Source of the DNA: Reticulitermes lucifugus | Taxonomy: Eukaryota > Arthropoda > Insecta > Blattodea > Rhinotermitidae | Length of the DNA stretch: 45,801 nt | Assembly (NCBI GenBank): GCA_026260175.1 | Contig: JAKCWW010000526.1 | Coordinates: 27,418-73,218, forward strand | Direction: 5' to 3' | Shown here: in pieces, positions 20,823-32,079 of the stretch | Numbering within the stretch: position 1 is the first letter of the stretch | Layout of the letters: each line of letters starts with the position of its first letter | The notes under the pieces: model-generated | The model's input: only the letters and a program-made list of their open reading frames with translations | Told to the model about the DNA's origin: nothing | The model's database searches: none | Position numbers and translations under genes: made by a program

Positions 20823-21640
20823 CCACTGCATGTGGAAATTTTAGTTGAGGGATAATTCAGTATTTAAGTCACATGAAATACATGTAGGCGTAAATTACGG
20901 TTCATTAATATCAGTTATACCAGCTATTGCAATTAATTGCCGTGATCATATACTTCCCTGCAAGACAGACTCATTCCACAGTTACTTCATCTGTTTTTAA
21001 AGATGTTGCTTGGCCTGGTTCACAGTTGCATATTCACGGTGTGATATAGAGGTTTTTTGGCGCCCAGGCGAGTAATTACAATGACAGCCCTGAGCAGAAG
21101 TTAGGGACTTTAAGAAATCACAGTTACTGAATTTCGTTTTATTTGGCTCGGTGATCTCAAATTTGTTGATCGTAGAAAATCAAAATTTTTCTTTTAAAAT
21201 ATTCATTCTGCCGGCTCAATTTGCCGCCCCTTGGACTCTGTAGCCTGGAGTGGTCGCACCACTCGCGCCCCCTTTCCCCACTTACGCCCGTGCATATGCA
21301 CAGACAGTTATTATTGTTTGATTCTGCCAATTATGTCTGCTTGTTGCTTTGTGGATTGTCAGCCATGGGAGACATTGGTCTGAGTGGATGAAAGTACTAT
21401 GAAATTCTCTAACGTTTATTGTCGCTCAGAATGTTAATAATTTTGTGTCTTCTGGTGTCACGAGGGAAGATTTTTTGTATGAATTTTTACAGATATTTCA
21501 AGGAAATGCACAATACCTAATTTGTTTGAACTTCTTGCGGTTTAACAGTTCACGTATGGTACGATGAGGCACTAAGCAGAATGGTACAACCGTCTTTAAA
21601 CAAAAGGTAGAACTCAAAATTATGTTCATGCTCCTTTTTT
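20823..21640. other. no gene recognised, moderately CpG-rich
   Basis: Intergenic DNA. Around 21200-21300 it is GC-rich (GGCTCAATTTGCCGCCCCTT region) without an ORF. It may be the remains of another repeat. Confidence 0.4.
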
Positions 21641-21649
21641 TTTTTTGTG

Positions 21650-21930
21650 GAAAGGCCGTATAGTTTGTATAGTGATTAGGCTGTGGGCTGGACGATCCGG
21701 GATCCAATTTCCGGCAGGGCAAGAGGTTTTTCTCTGCAAAATGTACATACCGGCTCCGCGGCCAACACATCCCCCTCGTAGTGGATACCACAGTTGTTTG
21801 CGCGCGGGTAAAGAGCCGGTGCATGAGCCAGACCACTCACCTCCGTCTAGTGCCGAGGTTAAGTCAGTGGAGCAATGCGTCCTGTCTCCCTTTATGCCTT
21901 CATGGTGTGACGATAAACCTTTAAACAAGT
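21650..21930 (+). repeat. tRNA-derived SINE, family shared with 37876-38175
   Basis: After a poly(T) stretch, GTATAGTGATTAGGCTGTGG resembles the box A side and GGATCCAATTTCC (about 21700) a degenerate box B. The body has GCAAGAGGTTTTTCTCT, ACCACTCACCTCC, TAGTGCCGAGGTTAAG and a CCCTTTATGCCTTCATGG tail, each also found in the copy at 37876-38175. Open frames on both strands here are incidental. Confidence 0.7.
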
Positions 21931-22199
21931 TAGAAAATGTTTGCAGAGTGTAAAACTTCTGGCTCGTTCTCTCCGTTATTGTCTCTAGATTTTAGATTTG
22001 TGAATAATTAAAAAAAAATTTATATGTGCCTTTCCGTGTTTTACACAACACGCAAAATATTTATCTGTATCGTAGCAACAGATTTACAGTCGTTTGTGAT
22101 GTGATATAAGTTGGGACATTTACAGTCGATCATGCTGTATTACTATGTTTAGATCGTAAATCTTTCTTCGGCCTTAGCACGTACCTCACATTGAACACT
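21931..22199. other. no gene recognised
   Basis: Short AT-rich interval between repeats. Confidence 0.4.
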
Positions 22200-22450
22200 G
22201 TCTTAATTGTAAAGACCAGTAACGACCAGATAGTATCATAAATGCACGTAGGTCTTTATGTAAAATGCCTGTTATTTTGGTACTAATTTAACCAAAATAT
22301 TGGTGTGTCGGCAAACAATTTTTACAAATCCCAAATATGAAATTTCACGAAAATGCATCCTTTTGGATTTGCGCTGTTCCACGCAGACAAGCGGATATGA
22401 CGAAGCTAGTAGTTGCTTTTTTGCAACTGCTTTGCCGAAATGCCTGAAAT
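22200..22450 (-). repeat. dispersed repeat copy (CCCACTGGAC family), diverged
   Basis: AATATGAAATTTCACGAAAA then TGCATCCTTTTGGATTTGCG followed by GTTCCACGCAGACAAGCGGA is colinear with the copy at 20100-20180 (AATTTCATGAAAA...GTTCCATGCGGAC), including the following GACGAAGCTAGTAGTTGCTTT segment. It is more diverged, having lost the CCAGTGGG core. Confidence 0.5.
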
Positions 22451-22521
22451 GACAACTGTTGTTGATGTATTTTCTTAATACAAAGCAACACCACTGGTTA
22501 TGAACATAAATATCCAAGAGG

Positions 22522-22765
22522 GACACGCGGTGGCGCAGTTGGTTCAGGCACTGCGCTACAAGCCGGAACGTCGCTGGTTCGATTCACGATGGTGTAATTG
22601 GAATTTTTCATTGACATAATCGTTTCGGTCGCACTATGGCCCTGGGGTTGACTCAGCCTNNNNNNNNNNNNNNNNNNNNNNNNNNNNNNNNNNNNNNNNN
22701 NNNNNNNNNTCTGGGAGCCTCAACCTCCTGGAACCCTAAGGATCTGTCCAGGCCTGTAATGGGAT
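22522..22765 (+). repeat. tRNA-derived SINE interrupted by assembly gap
   Basis: Box A TGGCGCAGTTGG (22531-22542) and box B GGTTCGATTC (22576-22585) both fit the polymerase III consensus. The tRNA-like head is followed by a body with CCCTGGGGTTGACTCAGCCT, then a 50-N gap, then CTGGGAGCCTCAACCTCC and CCCTAAGGATCTGTCCAGG. Because the boxes are intact it is probably younger than the other SINEs here. Confidence 0.75.
22660..22709. other. assembly gap (50 N)
   Basis: Exactly 50 N inside the SINE body. The true missing length is unknown. Confidence 0.95.
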
Positions 22766-24244
22766 TGCTTTATTATTTTTCGCTCTTTGAAAGTCTCAAA
22801 AACTTCATTTTCCTCGAACAATGAGTGGCCTTGTTAAAAGAGTAGTTAATTTTATGGAGAGTGAAATGTATTTGCTTGCAAAAACTTATTTCCCTGAAAC
22901 TCCCTTTTTAAAAATGGGGCACATCTTAAATTTAGAGGGTGTCTTGAATTGGAAGTAACACGGTACTAACATTTCTTTCATGTATTATTTCCCCAGATGT
23001 TACATTTTTTGTTGTATGACTCATTTGCTGGAAATTATGAATTCTGTTATGTTTTATAATTTGGAGGTTGGATGTGGAAAATTTTTGTAGTTAGAAACTG
23101 CATAATGTTTCTAATTAATGAATGTTGGTGGCAAAATTACTTTAATTTCCTTGTTGGTTGGTGGAATAAGCTGATAAGTCTGAATATAATGTGCATGCAA
23201 GCTGTATTTATAGTCTCCCCTTCATCATTCTGCAGCCTGTGTAAGGATACCAGCATTCACTTTCTTTATGAAAACTGGCAGTTCCTGACATACTAGTGGA
23301 AATTATACGCACAAAGCACCACTGAACAACTGTAGATTGAATTTTATAAAAACAAGTACCCTGTGGCATCCGTTTCTATTTTATTGAATGTATGTTGACA
23401 TACTTTCCTTTTTTGACTTCTGTTAGTATTATTTCATATTATTACATTCATTCCTTTCCTTAATGAAATTGTATTGCTGTATTGCATGATCATGTGTGTT
23501 TATCCTGCTTGGAAACTTGATGTGGTGGGGGGTGGCTTGGACTGTAGGGTGGTTATGTAGTTCTACTTGTATGCAAATGACTGTTAGTTGCTTGGCTTCA
23601 CTCAAGTGCAATTTAATGTACTGGAACTGGTAACTGGGGCATAACAGGCTGGGAATTCTGCACCTGCTGACAGTGTGCTCTGCCATTTATGTATGAGTGG
23701 TTTGGATTGGTTTAATTGTCTGTGCTTAGTAGATATACTGTTCTGATTCAGTGTTTATTCTTTTCATTGTGATGTATGAGGTTATTTTTTGTTGAAGATA
23801 ATGAATGTTCGGAGGAAAAAATAGTTTGAGGGTACTGAATGTGTAAATTTGGAAGGAAGTCAGTATCTGGCACTTGATAATTGTAATTAATCCAACTGAT
23901 GTGCAAGTAGAAACTTGGTTTAATTGAAATGTGTGCTTTTTTCCCCTTTATGTCTGCAATGTGCAAGTAGCTGTGGCATTTTGAAGGATTTCACTGTGTG
24001 TGGCTCCATGATGAATTCATGATAACAGATATTCTTGAAATTAGTGTTTTAATTTTTCTTCAGAAGGATTTATGGAAGTTCTTATGAGATTTTGTTGTAA
24101 TAAATGGAATAAATTTTCAAAATCAGTGGACCTTGTAGTCAATGGTGGTACACATTTGTCATTCATAAATTCATTTTCAGCATAATGGAAGCACAAATAG
24201 TGTTGACTTCCTTGAATTAACATACTCCATCAATTAGTGTGTAA
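22766..24244. other. no gene recognised
   Basis: AT-rich intergenic DNA. Short open frames on both strands (for example 23072-23296 + and 23429-23686 -) have no domain signal. Confidence 0.5.
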
Positions 24245-24790
24245 TTATGTTTGATGTGCAGATTAAAATGTACAAAACTGAATTTTCCTCTTGTTTTGTG
24301 TGGGTGTGAAACTTGGCCTCTCATGTTGTGGGATGAACATAGATTGAGGGTGTTCAAGAATAGACTGCTGAGGAGAATATTTGGATCCAAGAGGGTGGAG
24401 GTAACAGGAGGTCAGAGAATATTGCGTAATGATGAGAAACATAATGAGTTGTGCTCCTGGCCATATATTGTTAGTATGATGAAATGAAGGAGGTTGAGGT
24501 GGGCAGATTATTTGGCATGCATGGGGGAGAACTTCTTACAGGGTTTTGGTGGGAAACCCTGAAGAAATGACTTGAAAGTTATAGGCATAAGTGGGAGGAT
24601 AACATTACAATTAATCTTAAAGGAATGGAACAGGAGGTTGTGGACTGAATTTATCTGGCTTAGGATAGTGGCCAGTGGTGGAGTGTTGTGAACATAGTAA
24701 TGAACCTTTGGGTTCCATAAACTGTAGGGAATTTCTTGATCAGGTGTGGATTTACTGGCTTCTCAAGGACTTGCTTGATGAAGTTATGCC
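24245..24790 (+). mobile_element. RTE-type LINE 3' end fragment
   Basis: The frame at 24251-24487 encodes the C-terminal region that follows the RT in RTE elements: VLCGCETWPLMLWDEHRLRV, FKNRLLRRIFGSKRVEVTGG, then a relic of the MRWAGHVARMGE block (RRLRWADYLACMGE) in the next frame. It ends with a decayed tail (AACATAGTAATGAACCTTTG and ACTGTAGGGAATTTC). The 34330-34620 fragment shares this 3' part. It is 5'-truncated, as is usual for LINE insertions, and full of stops. Confidence 0.8.
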
Positions 24791-24895
24791 AACACTGTGG
24801 TGAAAAAATAATACACACTTGTTCAAGAATTTCAGGACATCCTGTCATGTGGCCTTGACAGTTTATGCATGCACTTGCTTAGTCCCTGATTGAAA
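24791..24895. other. short unannotated spacer
   Basis: Nothing recognised; may include 3' UTR remnants of the RTE fragment. Confidence 0.3.
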
Positions 24896-25210
24896 ATAAT
24901 TACTTTTGTCTATTCTCCATCACCAAGTTTCTTTCTTGTCATTATCCCTTCTATACCTTTATTTCCTTCCCTCATTTGTGCCATATTCTTTCCCAGTTCC
25001 TTTTATGTGTCCATCCTGTTGTCATTGTTCTCGCTGTTTCTTCCTTCCTGTCTTTTTTACATTTAAACATTTCTATCTCACTCCCTTTCATCCATTCTTT
25101 ATCCTTTCTATTCCTCTATTCCCTCCTTTCTTTGCTATTCCTTTCCCATCCTTTCTGTTTGTCTGTTCTATTATTGCTCCCCTCCTACTTCCTTCATCCC
25201 TTGTCTGAAT
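24896..25210 (+). repeat. pyrimidine-rich low-complexity tract
   Basis: About 300 bases dominated by C and T on the + strand (runs such as CCTTTATTTCCTTCCCTC and CCTTTCTATTCCTCTATTCC). Two overlapping frames here translate to Phe/Leu/Ser/Pro-only low-complexity peptides and are rejected as genes. It could be a decayed CT-microsatellite. Confidence 0.65.
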
Positions 25211-25599
25211 TAAAACAGTTTAAGTTGTTGGATGATTAACACCATTGGTCAGATGCTGACAGTAATTACATCCTCTTGCATTGCATTATGTAAGGCCTGA
25301 GCATTTTCTGCAAGATGTGCAGCCTGTTTTGAGTGCAGATGTACTTGAAACTTGCTTTTATGTCTGTTACTTATTCAGACACACCTATACATATGTATAT
25401 TAAGAATGGACTGTCTGACAGTTACACATCTGCTATTAGAGAATGGGAAATTATAGATATTACATTTTCATAAGTCTGAATGGGAAAGAGGGAGCACATC
25501 CATGCACCACACTATACAGCCACACTGACTGCTGACATGGAGACACAACATACATTCTTCAAATGGTATAAATTATTTGGTAACTACATAACAATGTTG
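25211..25599. other. no gene recognised
   Basis: AT-rich intergenic sequence without supported features. Confidence 0.5.
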
Positions 25600-25770
25600 A
25601 AGTTTTTCTGAGGAATTTATTTGTTCCATCTCAGATTATTCACACGTCACAGAACTAACTCCATGGAGCAGAATCCTTCTAGAGAATTTAATAGTGCCCT
25701 GGCTGATATTCAAACCAGGCACCTTCAAAATACAAGGCTGAAGTGTCACTGCTTTAACCAACTTGCTGAA
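25600..25770 (-). repeat. decayed tRNA-derived SINE
   Basis: On the minus strand AAGTTGGTTAAAGCAGTGAC (box A side) and GGTTTGAATATC (box B-like, about 25709-25720) keep tRNA-like spacing. Typical of old insect SINE heads. The 61-codon + strand frame over it is incidental. Confidence 0.45.
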
Positions 25771-26560
25771 TGTAGATTATGTAAAAATTACAGTTTAGTG
25801 AGTTGAGAGTTGCACATTTTAAACAAGGTCCTGGCACTGCAGTATGTTGTCAGTGGAATGCCATTCTGCTAGATGTATTTAATGGGTTCCTGTGAAGTTG
25901 CATTTTGAAATCAATTTGACTGCATGCTATCACTTCTTGTAGCAATTTACTTGCAGTTGTAAAGGTGTGTAGTGAATGTGCATGACTGTTTGAGTCTGTC
26001 AGTTTAGCATTTTGTTGTGTTGTGTTATTTTCTTGACGTGTATATACAAGAATAGAGTTTGCATTTTGTAATAGAGAGGGAAAGTGCCTTGTGCATGTGT
26101 TGGATAATATCAGGGCTCATCCATTGTACAGAATACCATACATACTGTACAACAAGGCAGTTATGTGCAGCATATATTTGTAATGCATATGTCACTGAGG
26201 TTATTGATTTAAATATGTGTGTTCCTATCCAGTATTTAATCGAACTACTGGCACATGTAACCGTAAATGTCTATTTGTTATTTTGTGTTGCTCCTCCTAC
26301 ATGTTTCGGCTTCTACGAGCCATCTTCAGGGAGGTCATTTACAAAGGAATACATTTAGAATAAATGTTGTCAAAGATATGCATATATGTAGTTAAAATGC
26401 AATGTTATCAATTAAAATATTGCTAAAAATGTATAAAATGTATATTAATTACAGGTACTCTACATTTCTCGATAACTTTATGTTTAGTTGCAGACAAACA
26501 TCCATGACACTGCTGTCATCTTCATTGTAAGGGAGTTATATTCCTGTGTTGTCTGTTGAT
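25771..26560. other. no gene recognised
   Basis: AT-rich. Around 26298-26330 is ATGTTTCGGCTTCTACGAGC followed by CATCTTCAGGGAGG, which has the look of a repeated element end, but no second copy was found in the window. Confidence 0.4.
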
Positions 26561-26593
26561 ATTTATACCACAGTGGTCCACTGTGGTATAAAT
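26561..26593. repeat. perfect 33-bp palindrome
   Basis: ATTTATACCACAGTGG (26561-26576), a single T (26577), then CCACTGTGGTATAAAT (26578-26593). The two 16-base arms are exact reverse complements. It may be the centre of a palindromic transposon or a fold-back site. The flanks beyond it do not continue the symmetry. Confidence 0.9.
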
Positions 26594-27470
26594 GTGTAGG
26601 AAACATGTACAAGGAGCATCACAAAAGAAGTAGTTATTTATGGTTACACATGCAATTAGTTGGATTAATACTGTATAGTCAATCTATTGCACAGAATGTG
26701 GATAACATTAAATGTGTGTTCCTGGACTTGTGAATGACATGTTCCATAAGTCTGCTTATCAGCTGGGTGTTTTTGTAACTTGGAGCAACTTTGCCTTTGA
26801 GATGTGCTGTAATATGTGGGGATTGGGTTCCTCTGTTTAAAATAGAAGGGATTTAATAGAATAGAACAGAAGTATAATACACAGTAGTACATTTTGTTAT
26901 TATGCTTGTTACTTTTGTGGAAGGCATGTGTTTTGAGCCCCATGGTATCAAATGATTGACTGTAAGTTATGAAGGATTTTCAAGAAATTAATCAATGAGC
27001 CCTAAAATATTGCAAATGGCATGATGAACTAAATATTGAAATGTGCTATTTGACATAAGTTGTCAACTTTATTTTGTGACAACTAACCTTAGAGAATTCA
27101 TTTTTACTGATTAGATTAAGTTTGAATTTTAAAGTAATTATGTGTAAATATGTTATCACCACACATATTTGTTTATTTTTAACGTGACCATTAACTACTG
27201 TGGCCATAAAGAATCAAATTTGAAAGACAGTTGTGAAATGGAACTAAAGGAAAATTTGTTGATACCTGATATGAATCCATATATCATGCAGAGAAGCATC
27301 TGTATATAGTGCTGCACAAATTGAAGGCATGAACTAGGTGAAAACACATTGCTAGTATGACCGAAGAAGGCATCGTCCAGTGGTTTTGTGCATGCCTATT
27401 ATGCATGTGTATACACTCTGGTTTTCGCACCACCTTAAAAGCGTGTGTGAGATGGAGCTGATGTTTGCAG
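26594..27470. other. no gene recognised; possible intron or 5' flank of the DLGAP-like gene
   Basis: AT-rich sequence without supported ORFs. If the exon at 27471 is not the first, this is intron. Confidence 0.4.
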
Positions 27471-27658
27471 CAGCAGTCGTCAGGTGAGCAGTGGCACTGC
27501 TGCTGCTAAGGTGAAGGCTAAAGTGGCGGCTACATCGCGGCCTCACACGCTGCGAATCCAGCTGTCCAGTCATCATCAACACAACTTCAGCATGGCCTCT
27601 GATGAATCCATTGGCAGCTGTTCACTTGATGCAGATGTCACAGATAGCGATGCTTCAG
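27471..27658 (+). CDS. vlc: DLGAP-like gene, tentative 5' coding exon
   Basis: After ATGTTTGCAG (acceptor at 27469-27470; an alternative AG is at 27482-27483) the frame is open and richer in GC and CpG than the flanks. It encodes a basic part (KVKAKVAATSRPHTLRIQLS), then MASDESIGSCSLDADVTDSD, a Ser/Asp-rich acidic stretch. A donor TCAG|GTACTT at 27659 ends it with one leftover base. That base plus the AA at 28975-28976 gives a Glu codon, so the phase fits the next exon. An ATG in good context at 27592 could be the start codon. The product identity rests only on phase and position. Confidence 0.5.
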
Positions 27659-28974
27659 GTACTTTCTGATGGCAACATGATATGCTGCAAGAACTCATCA
27701 TGAAGTAGAATTCATAGGCTGTGTACGTTCTGACATGAGTTAAAAACAACAGAGTTTGTAGTGCCTTGTTTCAGTGAAACCAGAATATTTAGAGAAGAAT
27801 AAAATGAAAATTTTCTTAAAATGTGGAAAGGTAGTAGTAAGTATTGTGTTTTCAAAAGTACTATACAGGAAGTGAACATTTATCAAAACTTCTCATGTCA
27901 GGTCTCTTAATAAATTTTTCCGTTACATTATTAACAAATAAGTGTAGAATGTAACCACCTGACATCATTTTTATTCTAAGTGTAGGTTTTAGAAAAGGTC
28001 TGTGGTGAAGAAAGCACATTTTACTATATGATCAAGAAGGCAAGAATTGTAAGATAACATGGCGCAGTGTCCAGCTGCACAGAAGAATTTTACATTATAG
28101 ATATGAATATAACAGAAGAAGAATATTTTATTACCTGATGTAACAGTTGGTCCATCCTCTTCTCCTGTTTCTTTCTGCGTATGTTATGTGGCTGGTGTAT
28201 TTTTTTAGTATCATCATGTAGATCATAAATTCAAATTTATGATCTTTTGTATATTACAGTTCATACAAATGTATGCAGGGTTCATCCATATAACGCTAAA
28301 TGCCAGTCATTTTAGTTCAAGATGTGGGTTGAAGGCAAACTTGTTACATTCATTACAGTGTCTGGTTTCGTTACTGTATTTTCAGCCGTCTGCTTCATTG
28401 TTTGCAGCTGTTCCTTCATATGGTGTGCTGTGGCTGTAGATTGTAGTGCTGACAGTGCTAATTGTTTTAGGGCTGTAATGTACTTACCTTCAGCTCAGTT
28501 TATTTGTTGTGGTGCTGCTGCTGCAGGCCACAAAAGTTTTTCAAAGTTATTTGGGCTTTGTGCTTGCCTCCATGGTTCTTATAATATGTAAATCAGAGAC
28601 AGCTTTTATTGTTGTTTTTATGTGTTCGGGAGGATCAGCATTGCTTATGTAAATTAATTGGGCATTACTGTTGACTTATTGTAATTTCAAGCAACTCTTC
28701 TTACAAGCAGCAGAAGTATTCATCCACGTGCTTTCAGCTTTAACTTTAAAATAACACCTTGTGCTTTAAAGTAAGGTGCCTGGGAAACAGTGGGTCACTT
28801 TCTATAATATTAAAAGAGTACTTGTAATCATCCAGTAGGAATAACTTCACAGCAGCAGCTGTATTTGTCAGATTTATTTTAATATTAAGGTACTTCAGTT
28901 TTACATAAACCACAGTAACTTTAGTGCATACATTGAAGCCTCTACTGTATGTAAACATGTTGAATCTGTTCCAG
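27659..28974 (+). other. probable intron between tentative exon and large exon
   Basis: About 1.3 kb between GTACTT and TCTGTTCCAG. AT-rich. Overlapping frames at 28239-28591 are Cys/Phe/Val-rich without a domain and are rejected. If the upstream exon is wrong, this is 5' flank. Confidence 0.45.
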
Positions 28975-30662
28975 AATGTGTGGATTTGAGTACGGTGTCT
29001 GCACATACATTAAGAAGTTTACAACTATCAGCAAAAACTCCTGATCCTGACTCTATAGCAACCAAATCTGGAGGTACTTCTACACCTGAATATGTTAAGC
29101 GGACTGCCCGTCTCTTTGAATCCACTGATAGCACAGCCTTAGGAAGTCAGTCACCTAAGAGTTCAGTGCTTCGAAGCAATGGAAGGCATGTTGGTTCCAG
29201 TAAAACTAGTGATATTCGAAGTGTGGTGGTAGTTAATGGGACCAATTCAGTGAAGACTGGAGAGAATTTGTTAAATGCTGATGGATTTACAGGGAAGAAA
29301 CCCTCCTATTTAGGTCTGTCATGCTCAATAAGTGGCTACAGTGGCATCACAACGTATGATAGTAAGCTGCGTGAAGGATTTCTTTCACGAGATCATAGCC
29401 CGGGACGTTTCGGTATCCAAAAAAGTCGTGATGTGAGTCCCTTACGACAAGGAGCTAATCAGTTTGAAAACCATCTTATATCAGCTTACAAATCAGACTG
29501 TGGGAATTTTCTAGTTGCACCACCCATGAAAGCAGGTGTTGTGAGTAGTGGTGACAAAGTGGATTCTGCAACATCCTTAAAATCAAGACCAAATATAGTA
29601 GAAGGAGACACACCTGGAAGTAAAAATATAAGAACAACTTCTGTTGGAAATCAGATAGAAGTTGTAAAGGATGTGAATGGGTTTGATCAGCTAGGAAGAG
29701 AGAATAGTAAAGTCCAGAGTTCTCAGTCACAAAGGATGATGGGGGATGGTGGAAAATTTTCAGAAACTGTGCAGCATACAGTGAATGGTGTTGCAGATAA
29801 ATTAGGTATTACCTCAGATGATTGGGATCACAGACCTGTACAAAGTTCTCATTTGGGTAATTGTAGTAGTTCAAGTACAGAGCAATTTTTTTCTGATTCC
29901 AAATCTAATATACGAGAGTCAACACGAAATTTCATGTCCTCCATGTTGAACACAGAGTCTTCATTTTCTTCAGCATACTGTGAAACTTCAGTTACAGAGA
30001 CAACAAAATCAAGAGAGGTAACAGATTTTTCTTCAACGGTAAAGAACTCTTCTTTGACTTCAGTACCGAGAGATGGTTTTCGAGCCTTTTCTCCTGTCAG
30101 ATGGTCACCAGAATCACCAAAGACTGCTCTGAGAGATTTTCCAGATTCCTGTGTGACTTCTTCTCCTAGAGATAGTTCCAGCCTGTCGTCATCTTTGAAG
30201 CGTTCTCCAGATTCTCCAAAAACTTCGAAAGATTCCCTCAGTGCACCTGCAGCAACATCCTCTCAGAAGCGATCCCCTGGAGCTGTACGAGTAGTGGAAT
30301 TCACATCTCAGACAAAAAGCTATGTGCGTACGGCTTTTGTTTCTAGTAATTCTGTGGAATTGACTTCAGCAGCTACTACTCAGGGTTATTCAGATTCATC
30401 TCAGCTGAGGAGTTGTGTGGATGGATCACAAACAACAAGTTATGTGAAAAGTATTTGTTCTGGTCTAACTACATGTGGTTCAATTGACAGTCAGGGACCT
30501 TCTAATACATTAGCAGCCCAAAGTAAGCTTCCAGAGTTGGAAACCACTGCATGGACTAGCAAGTCTTTCATTCAACAGAGGGTGGAGCGTTTATATGGTC
30601 CTGGAGCATTGGCTCAAGGTTTCTTTAGAAGAACGCGTCACAAACCTGCAGATGAAGTGCAG
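28975..30662 (+). CDS. vlc: DLGAP-like gene, large Ser/Thr/Pro-rich exon
   Basis: The exon follows TCTGTTCCAG and ends GTGCAG|GTAAGA. The frame is open from 28845 without an internal stop, giving about 562 codons, mostly disordered. Features in order: SGGTSTPEYVKRTARLFEST near the start; LGLSCSISGYSGITTYDSKL; FLSRDHSPGRFGIQKSRDVS with two S-P sites; a Ser-rich centre; a cluster of proline-directed sites (FSPVRWSPESPKT, KRSPDSPKTSK, QKRSPGAVRVVEF); and near the end FIQQRVERLYGPGALAQGFF followed by basic RRTRHKP. Long disordered N-terminal regions with repeated Ser-Pro sites are usual in DLGAP proteins; the RVERLYG block looks like a conserved short motif. There is no ATG close to the acceptor, which supports an upstream coding exon. 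Confidence 0.85.
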
Positions 30663-30779
30663 GTAAGACATCCCTGTTGATTGCCTAACCTAATTTTATA
30701 CAGTGACTTAGTCAGTTTTTTTTTCTAGAGGTTTTTTTTAAGTTTTAATTTAAGCCTGTCATAAGTTCTTACAGGTAAT

Positions 30780-31310
30780 ATTTTATTACTGACGTCAGAG
30801 AATGTGCACTTGTCAGTTATTTTCATTTCATCATAAAAAGACTTAGCTTTTTCAATTATCATGGGCTCAGTCACGGGTTTTCCTTTGGAACCGGTTATAG
30901 AGCACCTTGTCCAGTTGTGCTAATTTATGCTTTTTTCAATGTCTGTTGCTTGAAAAGGACCTTCACACTTTCACTTGACCTTCCATTTCTTTATAACGTA
31001 GATAGTTGATGATCCAGTGTTGTATGAAGCCATAACCTCTCTTTGGCTTGTGCCACATTCAGGCTTCCTAATTATTTCAAGTTTCTGAGGAATTGTTAAA
31101 GTTGCAAGGTTTCTGTTGCCAGCAGTACCTTGTTTACTGATCTTTGGACCTTTTGAAGCCATTATAACAGCTCAATGGGTTCAGTAAGCCCCATATAACT
31201 CAAGGTAAAGTCATGGAATCGGTAAATGCACTGGAAGTTACGGGTGGCAGAATTTCCAGTCTTGGGGCTACTTTCCTCACGTGTCGAACTATCAGGTGTG
31301 CTGGATTAAA
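30780..31310 (-). mobile_element. Tigger (pogo) DNA transposon, N-terminal relic
   Basis: On the minus strand the frame 31162-30971 reads TLTIPQKLEIIRKPECGTSQ and then REVMASYNTGSSTIY, the CENP-B/Psq-type helix-turn-helix of Tigger transposases. After a frame change the second DNA-binding part follows: GKPVTEPMIIEKAKSFYDEM and then KITDKCTFSDVSN. On the 5' side (31260-31310) lies sequence resembling a Tigger terminal inverted repeat and its CCGGC...GATAATTCGACA neighbourhood. The DDE catalytic domain is absent, so this is a truncated fossil. It lies antisense to the host gene, within its intron. Confidence 0.8.
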
Positions 31311-32079
31311 GGAATTGTGCTGTAATTATGTTTTGAATGCTACTTTCAAATTAGAACAAACTGGACTTTGAATGATATTTTGACTCAGGAATTATATGGG
31401 TATTGTTCATGTCACATTTCGGCATATGGTGTGTGAATTGAGGACTAGATAAGAATTAGTATTCATTGTATTTTACACCAGCTCATCATCTTTTGTAGGT
31501 TTGTTTGCTTGCATTGTACAAATCTGCCCCTATGTTAATAATGAGACAACATTCCTTTAAAACATAGGATTAGGTTAATCGGAATGGTTAATTGAGTGAT
31601 TGTAGTGGGATTTATTTAAAACATATTTCTATAACATGGGAAGGCATTACATCTTACTGCTTCAAAGGAAGTGATACACATTTTAAATCGGTAATGAAAA
31701 TGTGTATTGTAGTATTGTGAGTGAATGAATGAAATCACTACTCAGTGTAGAATGTTAAGCTTCATTGTGGCACGTGTAATCTGTTACATATATTAAATTT
31801 CAAACAAATTATATAAACATTCTTGGTAATATTGTTTCTAAAAGAACATATTATGATACTGTGTTCTGAATTGTTGAGTTTTTTTAGCATGTAAGCAAGA
31901 GCATCATTTGTCATGTTATAATGCTCATTCTGTGGCATGCACAACAAATTTTCATTATTTAATTTTTGTAGATGCCATTGCATTCAGCTAAGCATAATTT
32001 ATCCTCAGTAGTGTAGAAGAGGGCTGATTGAAGTATTGGTGATAAGGGTTTAAAAGAACATACCTACAGAAAATCTTGT

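Noticed and set aside
22531..22585. tRNA gene
   Set aside because: Box A and box B are present but no cloverleaf with acceptor stem could be drawn, and a SINE body follows.
24906..25239. Two overlapping Phe/Leu/Ser/Pro-rich frames
   Set aside because: Created by a pyrimidine-rich low-complexity tract; no coding signal.
28239..28591. Cys- and Val-rich frames upstream of the large DLGAP exon
   Set aside because: Overlapping frames, no domain, and no phase-compatible junction to the next exon.
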